From UBA1351 sp963677625 (GTDB lineage: Bacteria; Bacillota; Clostridia; Lachnospirales; Vallitaleaceae), in contig CAXXSW010000009.1 of NCBI GenBank assembly GCA_963677625.2, positions 62,001 to 126,000 of the forward strand: 64,000 nucleotides of DNA, in the 5' to 3' direction. Below the pieces are notes generated by a model. The model worked only from the letters and a program-made list of their open reading frames with translations. It made no database searches and was not told where the DNA came from. A program made the translations under genes and the position numbers. Positions 35,063-43,710 of this stretch are shown here, one piece after another; position 1 is the stretch's first letter; each line of letters opens with the position of its first letter.

Positions 35063-35891
35063 TTAAATATTAATTTCCAGCATAATAGGTGTATGATCTT
35101 GTCTCTCACCAGAATCAACCATTTCTGACTTTTCTACCTGATCAGCAATTCGGTTACTAACCAGCCAGTAGTCAATTCTCCAGCCAGAATTATTAATCTT
35201 ACTGGTCTTTACTCGTTGGGCCCACCAAGAATAGACATCAGTCAAGTCGCCATGAACATATCTAAATGAGTCTGTAAAGCCTCTATCTAGCAACTTGGTA
35301 AAGCCTTCCCTCTCTTCATCAGTAAAACCAGCTGATTGATGATTAGAACCAGGATTAGCCAAGTCTATTTCCTTATGTGCTACATTATAATCTCCTGTTG
35401 CAAGAACAGGTTTTACCTGATCCAGGCTTTCAAGGTAATCTGCATATTTCTCATCCCAAACCTGCCTGTCTTTCAACCGTTTTAAACCGTCACCTGCATT
35501 AGGTGTATAAACCTGAGTCACATAAAAATCGCCAAAGTCCAGAGTCATCATCCGGCCTTCAAGATCCATAGTATCTGGTGCACCGATTTCAGGGTATAAA
35601 ACCTCTGGTGTGTATTTTTCCTTATATAAAAACATAGTTCCTGCATAACCCTTTCTAGCAGGTTCCTGTGATGACCTCCACCTGGAACGTGTAACCTTTA
35701 AAAAACTGACCTAAAAGTTCTACATGCTTCTTACTAGGACCTTTTGACGGTAACTTCGTTTCCTGTAGAGCGATAACATCTGGGTCCTTGTCTATAATTG
35801 TATCAATAACTTTTCTTGAAAGAACTGCTCTGTTTGAATCACTGGTTAGGGCAGCATTCAAAGAATCAATATTCCATGAAATTAGTCTCAT
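35063..35891 (-). pseudogene. xth: Exodeoxyribonuclease III (xth), one frameshift
   Basis: Two frames together encode a complete about 275-residue exonuclease III / AP endonuclease. The first (35891-35655) has MRLISWNIDSLNAAL, DVIALQETKLP with the metal-binding Glu, and GYTFQ. An extra G at about 35681-35682 moves the frame; corrected, it reads QWRSSQEPARKGYAGTMFLY and goes on to MMTLDFGDFYVTQVYTPNAG, TGDYNVAHKEIDLANP and the catalytic Asp-His end RQDHTPIMLEI. The enzyme cuts abasic sites in DNA repair. The ATG has AGGAGG upstream. Because the gene is otherwise undamaged, either a very recent mutation or a base-call error is likely. Confidence 0.88.
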
Positions 35892-36020
35892 TATATTCCT
35901 CCTACTTGTATCAGTGAGTCGTAAATCGTCAAATTTAAGACTAGCATATATTCTATAACTTTATTTATTATTCTAATCATATTGATTATAACCAATTTAT
36001 CCACTAAATACAAAAAAAAC

Positions 36021-36055
36021 TAACATTGGTCATGATTATATAAACTCCAATGTTA
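36021..36055 (-). terminator. Intrinsic terminator of the DEAD-box helicase gene
   Basis: TAACATTGG (36021-36029) and CCAATGTTA (36047-36055) form a 9-bp stem; on the minus strand it is followed by GTTTTTTTTG. It lies just after the helicase stop codon. Confidence 0.85.
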
Positions 36056-36068
36056 ATTCTTCACCTAT

Positions 36069-37343
36069 CTATCTTTTTTTAGTCTTGGGTTTATTTCTAA
36101 CATTGGAGCGTTTTTTTCTCTTTTGTTTTCGCCTAGCCATTTCTTCCGGTGACAAGTCTTGTCGGTATAGTTCCCTGTTCCGAATAAGGGCTAACTTCAA
36201 AGGAAGGTGATCATGATCTTTAACGACGGAAATCTGCCGGTTTTGATGTTTCTCAATAGCCTTTAGTTCATCACTTTCATCTAAACTACAAAAAGAAATG
36301 GCTGTCCCTCCCTTTCCAGCTCGTCCTGTACGGCCAATTCTATGAATATAAGTTTCAGGAACACTTGGAATATTCATGTTTACAACATGGGTCAGGTTAT
36401 GGATATCAAGTCCTCTCGCCGCCACATCTGATGCCACTAAGACTTGTATTTCTTTGCTTTTGAACATCTCCATAGCCTTTAGCCGCTCTGACTGACTTTT
36501 GTCTCCATGAATAGCTCTAGCTCTAATACCCGCTATATTGGCCACGTTGACCGCTTTGCAGACCTTGTCTGCCTGTTTCTTTGTCTTAACAAATACAAGT
36601 ACAGACTTCATCTTACCTTCTTTAAGTAAGTCAAGTAACAAGGAAGTTTTTTCAGGAGGATCTACATAATATACCTTTTGACTGATTTTAGCCTTCATGT
36701 TAGGTTTAGATTTCACATGTACCCTTACTGGGTTATTTAAAATTTCATGAGTAAATTTTTGTACTTTATCAGGCATTGTAGCAGAAAACAAAAGATTTTG
36801 CCGTTTTTTTGGTAGTTTTTTTAAGATTTTCTCTACATCTTTAGCCATACCAAGGTCAAGCATTCGATCCGCTTCATCCAAAACTAGAATGCCAACTTCA
36901 CTAAAATCTACATAACCTCTCTCATCAAGGTCAAGCAGGCGACCTGGTGTTGCAATCAATATATCAGGTTCCCGACGCATAACCTTCATATGTCGTTTAG
37001 GGGTCACACCACCATATACTACCCCAATACTTAAATTCAAATGCTTGCCATAAGCGTCAAAGCTTTGACTAATTTGTATGGCCAACTCTCTTGTAGGTGC
37101 TAAGACCAAAGCCTTAACCTTATTAAAGCTTCCCTCTTCCTTAGTATGAAGAGCTAATTCTTGAAGTATTGGTATGGCAAAAGCAGCTGTCTTACCTGTT
37201 CCTGTACCGGCAATACCAAGTAAATCTCTTCCTTTTAGTATTGATGGTATGGCCTGTATTTGTATAGGTGTCGGCTCTTTATAATTTTTCTCTTCCATGG
37301 CCATAGTAATCTTAGGATTCAGTTTCATCTGTTCAAATGTCAT
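36069..37343 (-). CDS. DEAD-box ATP-dependent RNA helicase (RhlE/CshA-like)
   Basis: The start at 37343 (MTFEQMKLNP) has GGAG 5-6 nt upstream; a longer frame to 37373 lacks one. The 424-residue product carries all helicase motifs in order: Q motif EPTPIQIQAIPSIL, motif I AGTGTGKT, Ia APTREL, Ib TPGR, II DEAD, III SAT, IV VLVFVKT, V DVAARGLDI, VI HRIGRTGRAG. It ends in a basic tail (RRKQKRKKRSNVRNKPKTKK) that would bind RNA. Likely roles are cold adaptation, ribosome assembly or mRNA decay. It has its own terminator. Confidence 0.93.
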   Translation of the reverse strand: MTFEQMKLNPKITMAMEEKNYKEPTPIQIQAIPSILKGRDLLGIAGTGTGKTAAFAIPILQELALHTKEEGSFNKVKALVLAPTRELAIQISQSFDAYGKHLNLSIGVVYGGVTPKRHMKVMRREPDILIATPGRLLDLDERGYVDFSEVGILVLDEADRMLDLGMAKDVEKILKKLPKKRQNLLFSATMPDKVQKFTHEILNNPVRVHVKSKPNMKAKISQKVYYVDPPEKTSLLLDLLKEGKMKSVLVFVKTKKQADKVCKAVNVANIAGIRARAIHGDKSQSERLKAMEMFKSKEIQVLVASDVAARGLDIHNLTHVVNMNIPSVPETYIHRIGRTGRAGKGGTAISFCSLDESDELKAIEKHQNRQISVVKDHDHLPLKLALIRNRELYRQDLSPEEMARRKQKRKKRSNVRNKPKTKKR

Positions 37344-37426
37344 TTGGTCTCCTTCATGGGCAATAATATGCATCCTATGAATTTTTCGGTATAGGTCTAG
37401 GTTTCATTATATATTGTCCACTGTTC

Positions 37427-38293
37427 TTAATTCCGTGACAGTGCCTTCTCTCTACTTCTCATCATTTCCACAAGCTTCAAGCCTTCTTTAAATCCAAGCT
37501 CATAATCTTGTTTCAGTATTTCCTTGTCTCTTGTTAATCTTGATGTCTGAAATCCTTCTGGAGGACATATCTCAATAATTTCCAGCCTATCATGCTTGTC
37601 CCTAATATAGTCTAGTTCATCGTTATAAACCTCATGTCGGTTCTTTATTGCCTCAATCACTGCCGGATACTTTTTAAGGAAGAATTTTAGTAAGCCAGTT
37701 TTAGCCGGCGACATCCGATATGGATACTTTCGAGATCGTAAGACAATGATTTTTTCAGCACCTTCTCTAACCGCTTCATAAATAGGAATAGGCGCGGTAA
37801 GACCACCATCAAAATATGGATGCTTATCCACATTAACAGGCCTTCTATAGGCAATTGGAACAGCACTGGAAGCCTTAATGATATTTTCAAGCTGAGCCTT
37901 CTTAGGCCTTACAAATACAGCCTTGCCAGTTATAGCATCTGTAAGGCCTACCTTATAATCGCATGGATTACTCTCAATCTTATCAAGGTCCAATCGAATG
38001 TCCTTGATGGTTTCATGCCAAAGCCAATCCAAATCCATGAGATGCCCACCAACTAAGAACTTCCAGGGATTGATAAAGGACTTTTCCAAAGAATACGTTA
38101 TATAAATCTTATAATTTCTTTGATACATATGTGCAAGATAGGCTGCCAAATTAGTGGATCCTGCTGACACACCAATACAAAGATCAAAGGGATAATATTG
38201 GTTCTGTATAAAGGCGTCAAGTACTCCGGAAGAAAAAATGCCTCGCATAGCACCACCTTCTACTACAAGAGCTGTTTTTTTGTTTTCATTCAT
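37427..38293 (-). CDS. Patatin-like phospholipase family protein (YjjU/RssA-like)
   Basis: 288 residues, no signal peptide. The oxyanion loop is EGGAMRGIFSSG (residues 12-23), the nucleophile elbow is GVSAG with Ser43, and the dyad Asp lies in YFDGGLTAPIPIYEAVREGA. The C-terminal part (KHDRLEIIEICPPEGFQTSR) matches the DUF6363 tail of YjjU-like proteins. It is a predicted cytosolic serine acyl hydrolase; no natural substrate is known. GAGGAGG lies 6 nt before the ATG. It sits downstream of a lipoprotein gene on the same strand and may share its transcript. Confidence 0.9.
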   Translation of the reverse strand: MNENKKTALVVEGGAMRGIFSSGVLDAFIQNQYYPFDLCIGVSAGSTNLAAYLAHMYQRNYKIYITYSLEKSFINPWKFLVGGHLMDLDWLWHETIKDIRLDLDKIESNPCDYKVGLTDAITGKAVFVRPKKAQLENIIKASSAVPIAYRRPVNVDKHPYFDGGLTAPIPIYEAVREGAEKIIVLRSRKYPYRMSPAKTGLLKFFLKKYPAVIEAIKNRHEVYNDELDYIRDKHDRLEIIEICPPEGFQTSRLTRDKEILKQDYELGFKEGLKLVEMMRSREKALSRN

Positions 38294-38319
38294 ACATGCC
38301 TCCTCTTTCTTATCCCTAA

Positions 38320-39531
38320 CTAACTTACATAGCTCCTAATGTAATAATTTTCACCTTCTTTTACAATTGTCAACACAGGCCCTGATTCAATTGTATCACC
38401 ATATAATGTAAGAACATTACCTTCAAGGCTTCCACTACTACACCTAAAGCCTCCCGGCCCAAGATCACTGGTGAAGTTATAATAGGCATCCATGCTTTCA
38501 AGATAAATCAAGTCTTTTGAATCTATACCATTTAATTTATTCAAGGTAATACCAGCATATTTCACAAACAACTCTTCAATAACCTCAGCCCTAAAACGAT
38601 GAATAGGAACCGGCATACTATCATAGGTTACCGTCTCACCAAAAGGCCAATTTTCATGACTTTTTAATTCTTCAAATTCCTCTAAATACCTATCATCATA
38701 TTGACTATCACTAACCGGACAATACAATAGAAATGCACTGAGATCGATATCATTAACTTCCTCATAATTAGAATAGAAAAATCCTTGGAGGGGATTAACT
38801 TTGAGAGAACCTTCCTCGTCATCCAACCTAATTATCGGTTGTAAGAGCACATTAATATCTTCAATAACCTTTTCAGAAATCGCACCTTCTTTTGAAAAAG
38901 CCATATCCCAAACAAAGTCCCAGTAAAAATCCAAATCAGAAGTCATAATTTCATTCTTATACAAAACAAAGTCTTCTTCCAAGTTTTCAACTTCCTTGGA
39001 TAGCTCCATATTCTCATTTTTAACATCTTCCACGTCTAAATAAAGGCTGTTACATGCTTCATTTCTTTCTGCCATTTCAATAAAACAAGCATCTGCTATA
39101 TATGCGTACAACAAATACTGGTATTCAGGTTCAAAATAATAATAAGTATCATCTATCAGCACTTTACTCTCTGGCCATCCAAAACTCATCTTCGATATGA
39201 CTTCACCTTCTTCACTTTCAAAGATCAGATTATAACTACTTCCAGCTCCACCATCATAGCTTTCAGTTTTGATATACTCAAGTTGCGTTACCAGGTCTAT
39301 GATCTTTTCAACATGTTCACCATATTCAAGCTCTACATCAAGACCAAGGCGTCCCTCAAAAATTCGGATATAATCAGATACTTCAATCTCTAGCTTAGTC
39401 GCTTTATTAGACGCGTCGGCTACCTTCTCTTCATAATTATGGTCCTCATTATCACCGTCTATCCCTTCATCATTACTCTTACAAGCTACCATCAAAATCA
39501 TAACAAACAAAATATATACACTTTTTTTCAT
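38320..39531 (-). CDS. Uncharacterised acidic lipoprotein
   Basis: I do not recognise a family. The start at 39531 (MKKSVYILFV) has GGGAGGAC 6 nt upstream. The 403-residue product has a lipoprotein signal ending LMVAC, an acidic linker (SNDEGIDGDNEDHNYEEK), a globular acidic body, and a predicted coiled coil around residues 168-190 (YLDVEDVKNENMELSKEVEN). The C-terminal 100 residues (IHRFRAEVIEELFVKYAGIT, then SLEGNVLTLYGDTIESGPVL) look like the small beta domain seen in DUF-type lipoproteins that bind other surface components. It would be anchored on the outer face of the membrane. It precedes the patatin-like gene by 26 bp. Confidence 0.75.
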   Translation of the reverse strand: MKKSVYILFVMILMVACKSNDEGIDGDNEDHNYEEKVADASNKATKLEIEVSDYIRIFEGRLGLDVELEYGEHVEKIIDLVTQLEYIKTESYDGGAGSSYNLIFESEEGEVISKMSFGWPESKVLIDDTYYYFEPEYQYLLYAYIADACFIEMAERNEACNSLYLDVEDVKNENMELSKEVENLEEDFVLYKNEIMTSDLDFYWDFVWDMAFSKEGAISEKVIEDINVLLQPIIRLDDEEGSLKVNPLQGFFYSNYEEVNDIDLSAFLLYCPVSDSQYDDRYLEEFEELKSHENWPFGETVTYDSMPVPIHRFRAEVIEELFVKYAGITLNKLNGIDSKDLIYLESMDAYYNFTSDLGPGGFRCSSGSLEGNVLTLYGDTIESGPVLTIVKEGENYYIRSYVS

Positions 39532-39585
39532 CTTCAGTCCTCCCTCAATAAACATATTTACCTACTAGGTTTATTACAAACACCT

Positions 39586-40353
39586 TTAGTCAAGATGCTC
39601 TAATATATATGTGTTAAGTTCTTCTGCGCAACGATAGGGAATATCATGACCGCTTGATAACTTTAATATATGGCTATTTTTTATTAATTTATGACCTTTT
39701 TCTGCTGATTTAGCCATCATCCTTGCTTCCTTACTTCCATATATAAAATGAACATTGTCCCCAGCCACCTTAGTGCCGAAAAATTCATAATTCATATTAC
39801 TTTTCAATATATCTGTAAGATTTTGATAGCTAACCGACTGGCTACTTATAAAATATTTCTCAAACATATCTTTACCTATCCCCAACTGCATTGCCTGTAA
39901 TTTTGCAAACCATCTTTTTTTTGCCAAGGGTAGAGATAACTTAACCATGGGTGAAATTATACTATTCAACCAATTTATTTTCATATTTAGGGCAGAGATA
40001 ACAAAAGCTTTATCAATGACCTCTGGATATTTTTCAAGAATATGAAGAATTATCTGTGCCCCAATAGAATGTCCTATTATATTGACTTTTCTGTCTGTAA
40101 TATGGTGGATTAATTCAATAACCAAATCACTAGCATGTTCAATACTAATAAAATCTATTTCCTTGTTAGTATCATGTCCCGGTAAATCAAAAACAACTTT
40201 AATCCCTACAAAACTTTTTGTTTGATTTTCCCACATCCATGGACCAGTTCCTGCACCATTAATGAAAACAAATACGGGTAATTCTGCTGTATTTATATAA
40301 GCTGGCTCTAAATTACCAACACAATCATCGGTTATAATAGAATACTTTAACAT
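39586..40353 (-). CDS. Alpha/beta hydrolase
   Basis: The start at 40353 (MLKYSIITDD) has GGGAG 8 nt upstream; a longer frame to 40401 does not. The 255-residue product has the alpha/beta hydrolase fold: VFVFINGAGTGPWMWENQTK, in which NGAGTGP is the oxyanion loop, FDLPGHDTN, nucleophile elbow GHSIGA, and the C-terminal catalytic His in LSSGHDIPYRCAEELNTYIL; an Asp is likely after VHFIYGS. No signal peptide is present. The substrate is unknown. It is a single gene on the minus strand, divergent from the SLH protein gene. Confidence 0.86.
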   Translation of the reverse strand: MLKYSIITDDCVGNLEPAYINTAELPVFVFINGAGTGPWMWENQTKSFVGIKVVFDLPGHDTNKEIDFISIEHASDLVIELIHHITDRKVNIIGHSIGAQIILHILEKYPEVIDKAFVISALNMKINWLNSIISPMVKLSLPLAKKRWFAKLQAMQLGIGKDMFEKYFISSQSVSYQNLTDILKSNMNYEFFGTKVAGDNVHFIYGSKEARMMAKSAEKGHKLIKNSHILKLSSGHDIPYRCAEELNTYILEHLD

Positions 40354-40655
40354 GACAACATCTCCCTCAGTTCTTTTTACTAGATAACCCAATTGTAACA
40401 ATCATTAATACAACGGTCAATTTTATCTTATAAGAAATGCTATAGTGAAAATGGATTTAATATTTATGGAACATCCTATAGTATTCAGAATAATGGATTT
40501 ACAGAATATTCTTGGGAAATTGAGTCGATGGTTATATTCTATGTATTGGCTTTCTTGATGATGTGGTAGACAAAATAATTGATTCAAAATTTTAGTGAGT
40601 ACCAATATTAGATAATTCCGACATTAAGTTTACGCTGTCCTTCATATAACCCTTT

Positions 40656-40684
40656 TTGCATCCTATAATTTACAGGTGTATACT
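40656..40684 (+). promoter_or_regulatory. Sigma-A promoter of the SLH protein gene
   Basis: TTGCAT (40656-40661) and TATACT (40679-40684) are spaced 17 bp, 47 bp before the ATG. The remaining part of the 378-bp gap 40354-40731 holds no convincing gene; a 60-codon minus-strand frame (40423-40605) has no ribosome site. Confidence 0.6.
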
Positions 40685-40731
40685 TATATAAGTAAGTAAC
40701 CTATACGGATGAAAAGGAAAGAGGTAATACC

Positions 40732-42318
40732 ATGAAAAAAAAGATGATTACATTTTCGTTAACCATTACCCTACTCTTACTTATGACTAGCCAGACTACA
40801 TTTTCTTTAAACAGCAATCTTTATGATGACCCAGAAGAAGCCTTACAACTTGCAAAAGACTTCATCGATGATTCTCGTTACCAGATTACAACAAAATCCA
40901 TCGGCTTTGATGCCACTGATGCTGGAAAAGTTAAACAATGGGTTTCCTCTTCTGACATGGGAAAGATAAGTCTCTACGAACTATCTGTACACGCAGAAGG
41001 TTTAGTAACCCTACAACTAGATTATCAAGGTGATGATGTTACAAAAGACATGTTGGCCGTATCCCTTCGTGTAAAAAATTCATTTATGGATGAGATGGAA
41101 ATTAATGCTCATGTACAAAATACATCAAAAGTCGTCAAAGCAGATGGTATGCTTTCTCGCGCCACCAACAAATATACTTTCTATGCATATCCGGGAACCT
41201 ATTATTTTGAAGTAAAAGGATGGAGTGCTAACAACCAACTTATTCCATATGCTATTAAGTTTTATCAAGATACCTTTCCAGAGCTGATGCAGGGAAACAT
41301 GGGAGACGTTAGCCTAGATGACTATCCCAATCAATTAGGTAGTATTAACTTTAATAAAGAAGTCGTCTATGTTGAAAGTTCTTTGAATATGAAAAACTGG
41401 CGAATATTAAATAGTCAGGGCAATCCCGGATACTATAATATTAACAGTTATGATACCTTTTCATTTACAAGTATGTTTACAGGGAACGCTATCATCTCGC
41501 TAGAAAACAAGAAGGCCACTACCATTACTGACTATACCGAGGCTTATCAGCAAACTGCTCAAACTAGCTCTGCAAAAACCAAAGTACCTGAGCTTGATTT
41601 ATACCTTCAACCAGATGGAGAAAGTAATAATGTTGTACTAGAAGTAAGCTATGGTCTGGCTGATTCAGTCGTCTATCCTGTTGTAGCAGGAAAAACCTAT
41701 AAAGTAAAGATATCAGGTAACCAACTGCCTGCAAATTATCGGTTTGAAATTGATTATCCAGATACTGCTACTGTTTATAATCAAGGTATACATACTGCAT
41801 CTACTTGGGCCGTTGATGAAATAAACAAGGCTGTCGATATTGGCTTGAAAACCGATGCCATGACTAATGGCGATTACCGTACTTTTGCAACTAGAGAGGA
41901 TTTTGCTGAAATTATTATGACTTTTTACGATCAACTTGGTGGACCAACCATCCAATCAACAGAAAACAATTTCTTGGATACCACCAACCCTGAGATTATA
42001 CGTGCTAAAAATGCCGGTATCATCAACGGAGTCAACGACACAACATTTAGCCCCAACGCTTATCTAACCAGAGAGCAATTATGTGTCATGATTCTTCGGG
42101 CATTAGATGCTACAAATAAAACATACCTTACACATGATCAGTTTCAAAAAAACTATACCGATCAAGATATGATTTCCTCTTGGGCAAAAAATAGTGTTAT
42201 GATTATCAATCGCTATGAAATCATGAATGGTTCAGGAGATCGTTTGGATCCACAAGGAACTGTGACAAAGGAAATGGCCATGTTGATGTTATATCGTGCA
42301 TATGACCAATTTCATTAA
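40732..42318 (+). CDS. Secreted S-layer-homology (SLH) domain protein
   Basis: 528 residues. A signal peptide covers about residues 1-25 (MKKKMITFSLTITLLLLMTS). The middle part (about 45-340) is rich in beta structure and shows two weak repeats resembling bacterial pre-peptidase-type domains (for example YTFYAYPGTYYFEVKGWSAN). The last 180 residues hold three SLH units: STWAVDEINKAVDIGLKTDA, NPEIIRAKNAGIINGVNDTT followed by FSPNAYLTREQLCVMILRAL, and ISSWAKNSVMIINRYEIMNG. SLH units bind pyruvylated secondary cell-wall polymer, so the protein is displayed on the surface. AAAGAGGT precedes the ATG. The ligand of the middle part is unknown. Confidence 0.88.
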   Translation: MKKKMITFSLTITLLLLMTSQTTFSLNSNLYDDPEEALQLAKDFIDDSRYQITTKSIGFDATDAGKVKQWVSSSDMGKISLYELSVHAEGLVTLQLDYQGDDVTKDMLAVSLRVKNSFMDEMEINAHVQNTSKVVKADGMLSRATNKYTFYAYPGTYYFEVKGWSANNQLIPYAIKFYQDTFPELMQGNMGDVSLDDYPNQLGSINFNKEVVYVESSLNMKNWRILNSQGNPGYYNINSYDTFSFTSMFTGNAIISLENKKATTITDYTEAYQQTAQTSSAKTKVPELDLYLQPDGESNNVVLEVSYGLADSVVYPVVAGKTYKVKISGNQLPANYRFEIDYPDTATVYNQGIHTASTWAVDEINKAVDIGLKTDAMTNGDYRTFATREDFAEIIMTFYDQLGGPTIQSTENNFLDTTNPEIIRAKNAGIINGVNDTTFSPNAYLTREQLCVMILRALDATNKTYLTHDQFQKNYTDQDMISSWAKNSVMIINRYEIMNGSGDRLDPQGTVTKEMAMLMLYRAYDQFH

Positions 42319-42333
42319 TTGATACATTAAATA

Positions 42334-42387
42334 GAAAACAAAGGGACTTGGCCTCGTTCGCTTCGCGATTGTTGCGCTAGGAATCTT
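42334..42387. repeat. Structured intergenic repeat, module 1, truncated copy B
   Basis: About 50 bp matching the start of module 1 (AAAACAAAG..., CCTCGTTCGCTTCGCGATTG, TTGCGC-AGGA) with several changes. The hairpin arm GAGGC is altered to GGGAC here, and the rest of the module is missing. It lies just after the SLH gene. Confidence 0.7.
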
Positions 42388-42405
42388 CTCTTCTTGGCAT
42401 CATAA

Positions 42406-42510
42406 TAGACCTCTTCTTGATTTTATATTCTCAGACCTAAACTATTTAGTGGAAATTCTTATTGCCATAAATAGTTCACTCTAAGGATATTATATCAGGT
42501 TTGAGGTCTA
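42406..42510. repeat. 105-bp near-palindromic element, MITE-like or long hairpin
   Basis: TAGACCTC (42406-42413) is repeated inverted as GAGGTCTA (42503-42510). Further in, TGATTTTATATTCTCAGA faces TGATATAATATCCTTAGA, and AACTATTTA faces TAAATAGTT, so both arms pair over about 45 bp around a short centre near 42455. The outermost bases are TA on each side. It sits between convergent genes, so it could be a bidirectional terminator or a miniature inverted-repeat element. Confidence 0.65.
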
Positions 42511-42545
42511 GTTTGTTTATATAAAGGTTTATGAATCTCTTATAT

Positions 42546-43685
42546 TCAAGCCATTAATTGTCCTAGATGAATTACTTGACACATATTGTAAGTCAAGTCT
42601 TGAAGCAATTCCTCTGTGTTTATCATAGCATCCTCTAGTTTCATTGGTTTATTGGGCAGTGTAAATATTGCTTTTACGCCTAAGTCATAGACGTCTTCCA
42701 CTCCCTCTCCAACTCCACCAGCAATTACAATAACCGGTATATTCTTTCTATTTCCAACTTCAGTAATTCCATGAATAACTTTTCCTTTAGCCGATTGGAA
42801 ATCAACTCTACCTTCGCCGGTAACTATAAAATCAGCCTGATCTATCTTTGTCTCAAAGTCCACTAGCTCTAATACCGTTTCAATTCCGCTAACTAACTGG
42901 GCTTGTAAAAATGCGACCATAGCTGCTCCCATTCCACCTGCTGCACCTGAACCTGGAATCAAACCAATTTCTTTTCCAAAGGTGGCCTTTAACTTTCCTT
43001 CGTAATTCAACATACCTGCTTCGAGAGCTTGAAGGCTTTCTTTATCACCGCCTTTTTGCTTACCATAGACATATGTTGCTCCTAATAAACCGGTCAAGGG
43101 ATTTGTTACGTCACACATGATTTGAATATTACACTGTCTTATTCTTTGATCAAGATTAGAAATATCAATCCTTTCAATATCTTTCAAAGAGCGTCCGCAC
43201 ATGTAGGGGATTTCTTCCATATGTTTATTGAGGAATTTAACTCCTAGAGCTTGCATAGCACCTGTTCCACCATCGTTGGTCCCGCTACCGCCAAGACCGA
43301 TGACAATATCTCTGAAACCGTCATCTAGGGCCTGTTTAATCATTTGTCCTGTCCCTTGGCTAGAAGTCATTAATGGGTTTCTTTCTTTTTCCTCTAACAT
43401 GGTCAAGCCACTGCACTTGGCCATTTCAATTAAGGCTTTCTGTCCAATAACTCCATAGTGAGAATCAACAGGCCTATTTAACGGATCCTTAATTATCTTA
43501 GGAATAGTCACACCTTTATTTCCATATATCAAGGCTTCAATAGTTCCTTCTCCACCATCGGCAATTGGCACTTCTATTATTTCTATACCTGGAAATACAG
43601 ACTCCATCCCTGCCTTAATCGTTTTGATGACTTCAATAGAAGATAAGGAACCTTTAAAAGAATCAGGGGCTAAAACAACTTTCAT
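42546..43685 (-). CDS. Glycerate kinase (GarK/GlxK family)
   Basis: The start at 43685 (MKVVLAPDSFKGSLSSIEVI) has GGAG 6 nt upstream. The 379-residue product has the family blocks EVPIADGGEGTIEALI, LIEMAKCSGLTML, IVIGLGGSGTNDGGTGAMQA, VMCDVTNPLTGLLGA and PGSGAAGGMGAAM-like sequence near the C-terminal half (LIPGSGAAGGMGAAMVAFLQ). It phosphorylates D-glycerate, giving 2-phosphoglycerate in this class, which enters lower glycolysis. In this locus the glycerate would come from glucosylglycerate cleaved by the GH13_18 phosphorylase. It follows the LacI gene by 25 bp. Confidence 0.93.
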   Translation of the reverse strand: MKVVLAPDSFKGSLSSIEVIKTIKAGMESVFPGIEIIEVPIADGGEGTIEALIYGNKGVTIPKIIKDPLNRPVDSHYGVIGQKALIEMAKCSGLTMLEEKERNPLMTSSQGTGQMIKQALDDGFRDIVIGLGGSGTNDGGTGAMQALGVKFLNKHMEEIPYMCGRSLKDIERIDISNLDQRIRQCNIQIMCDVTNPLTGLLGATYVYGKQKGGDKESLQALEAGMLNYEGKLKATFGKEIGLIPGSGAAGGMGAAMVAFLQAQLVSGIETVLELVDFETKIDQADFIVTGEGRVDFQSAKGKVIHGITEVGNRKNIPVIVIAGGVGEGVEDVYDLGVKAIFTLPNKPMKLEDAMINTEELLQDLTYNMCQVIHLGQLMA

Positions 43686-43710
43686 AGTTCTCTCCATTTT
43701 CTCCAAGCTC

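Noticed and set aside
40423..40605. 60-codon minus-strand frame in the gap before the SLH gene
   Set aside because: No ribosome site, no domain and atypical composition.
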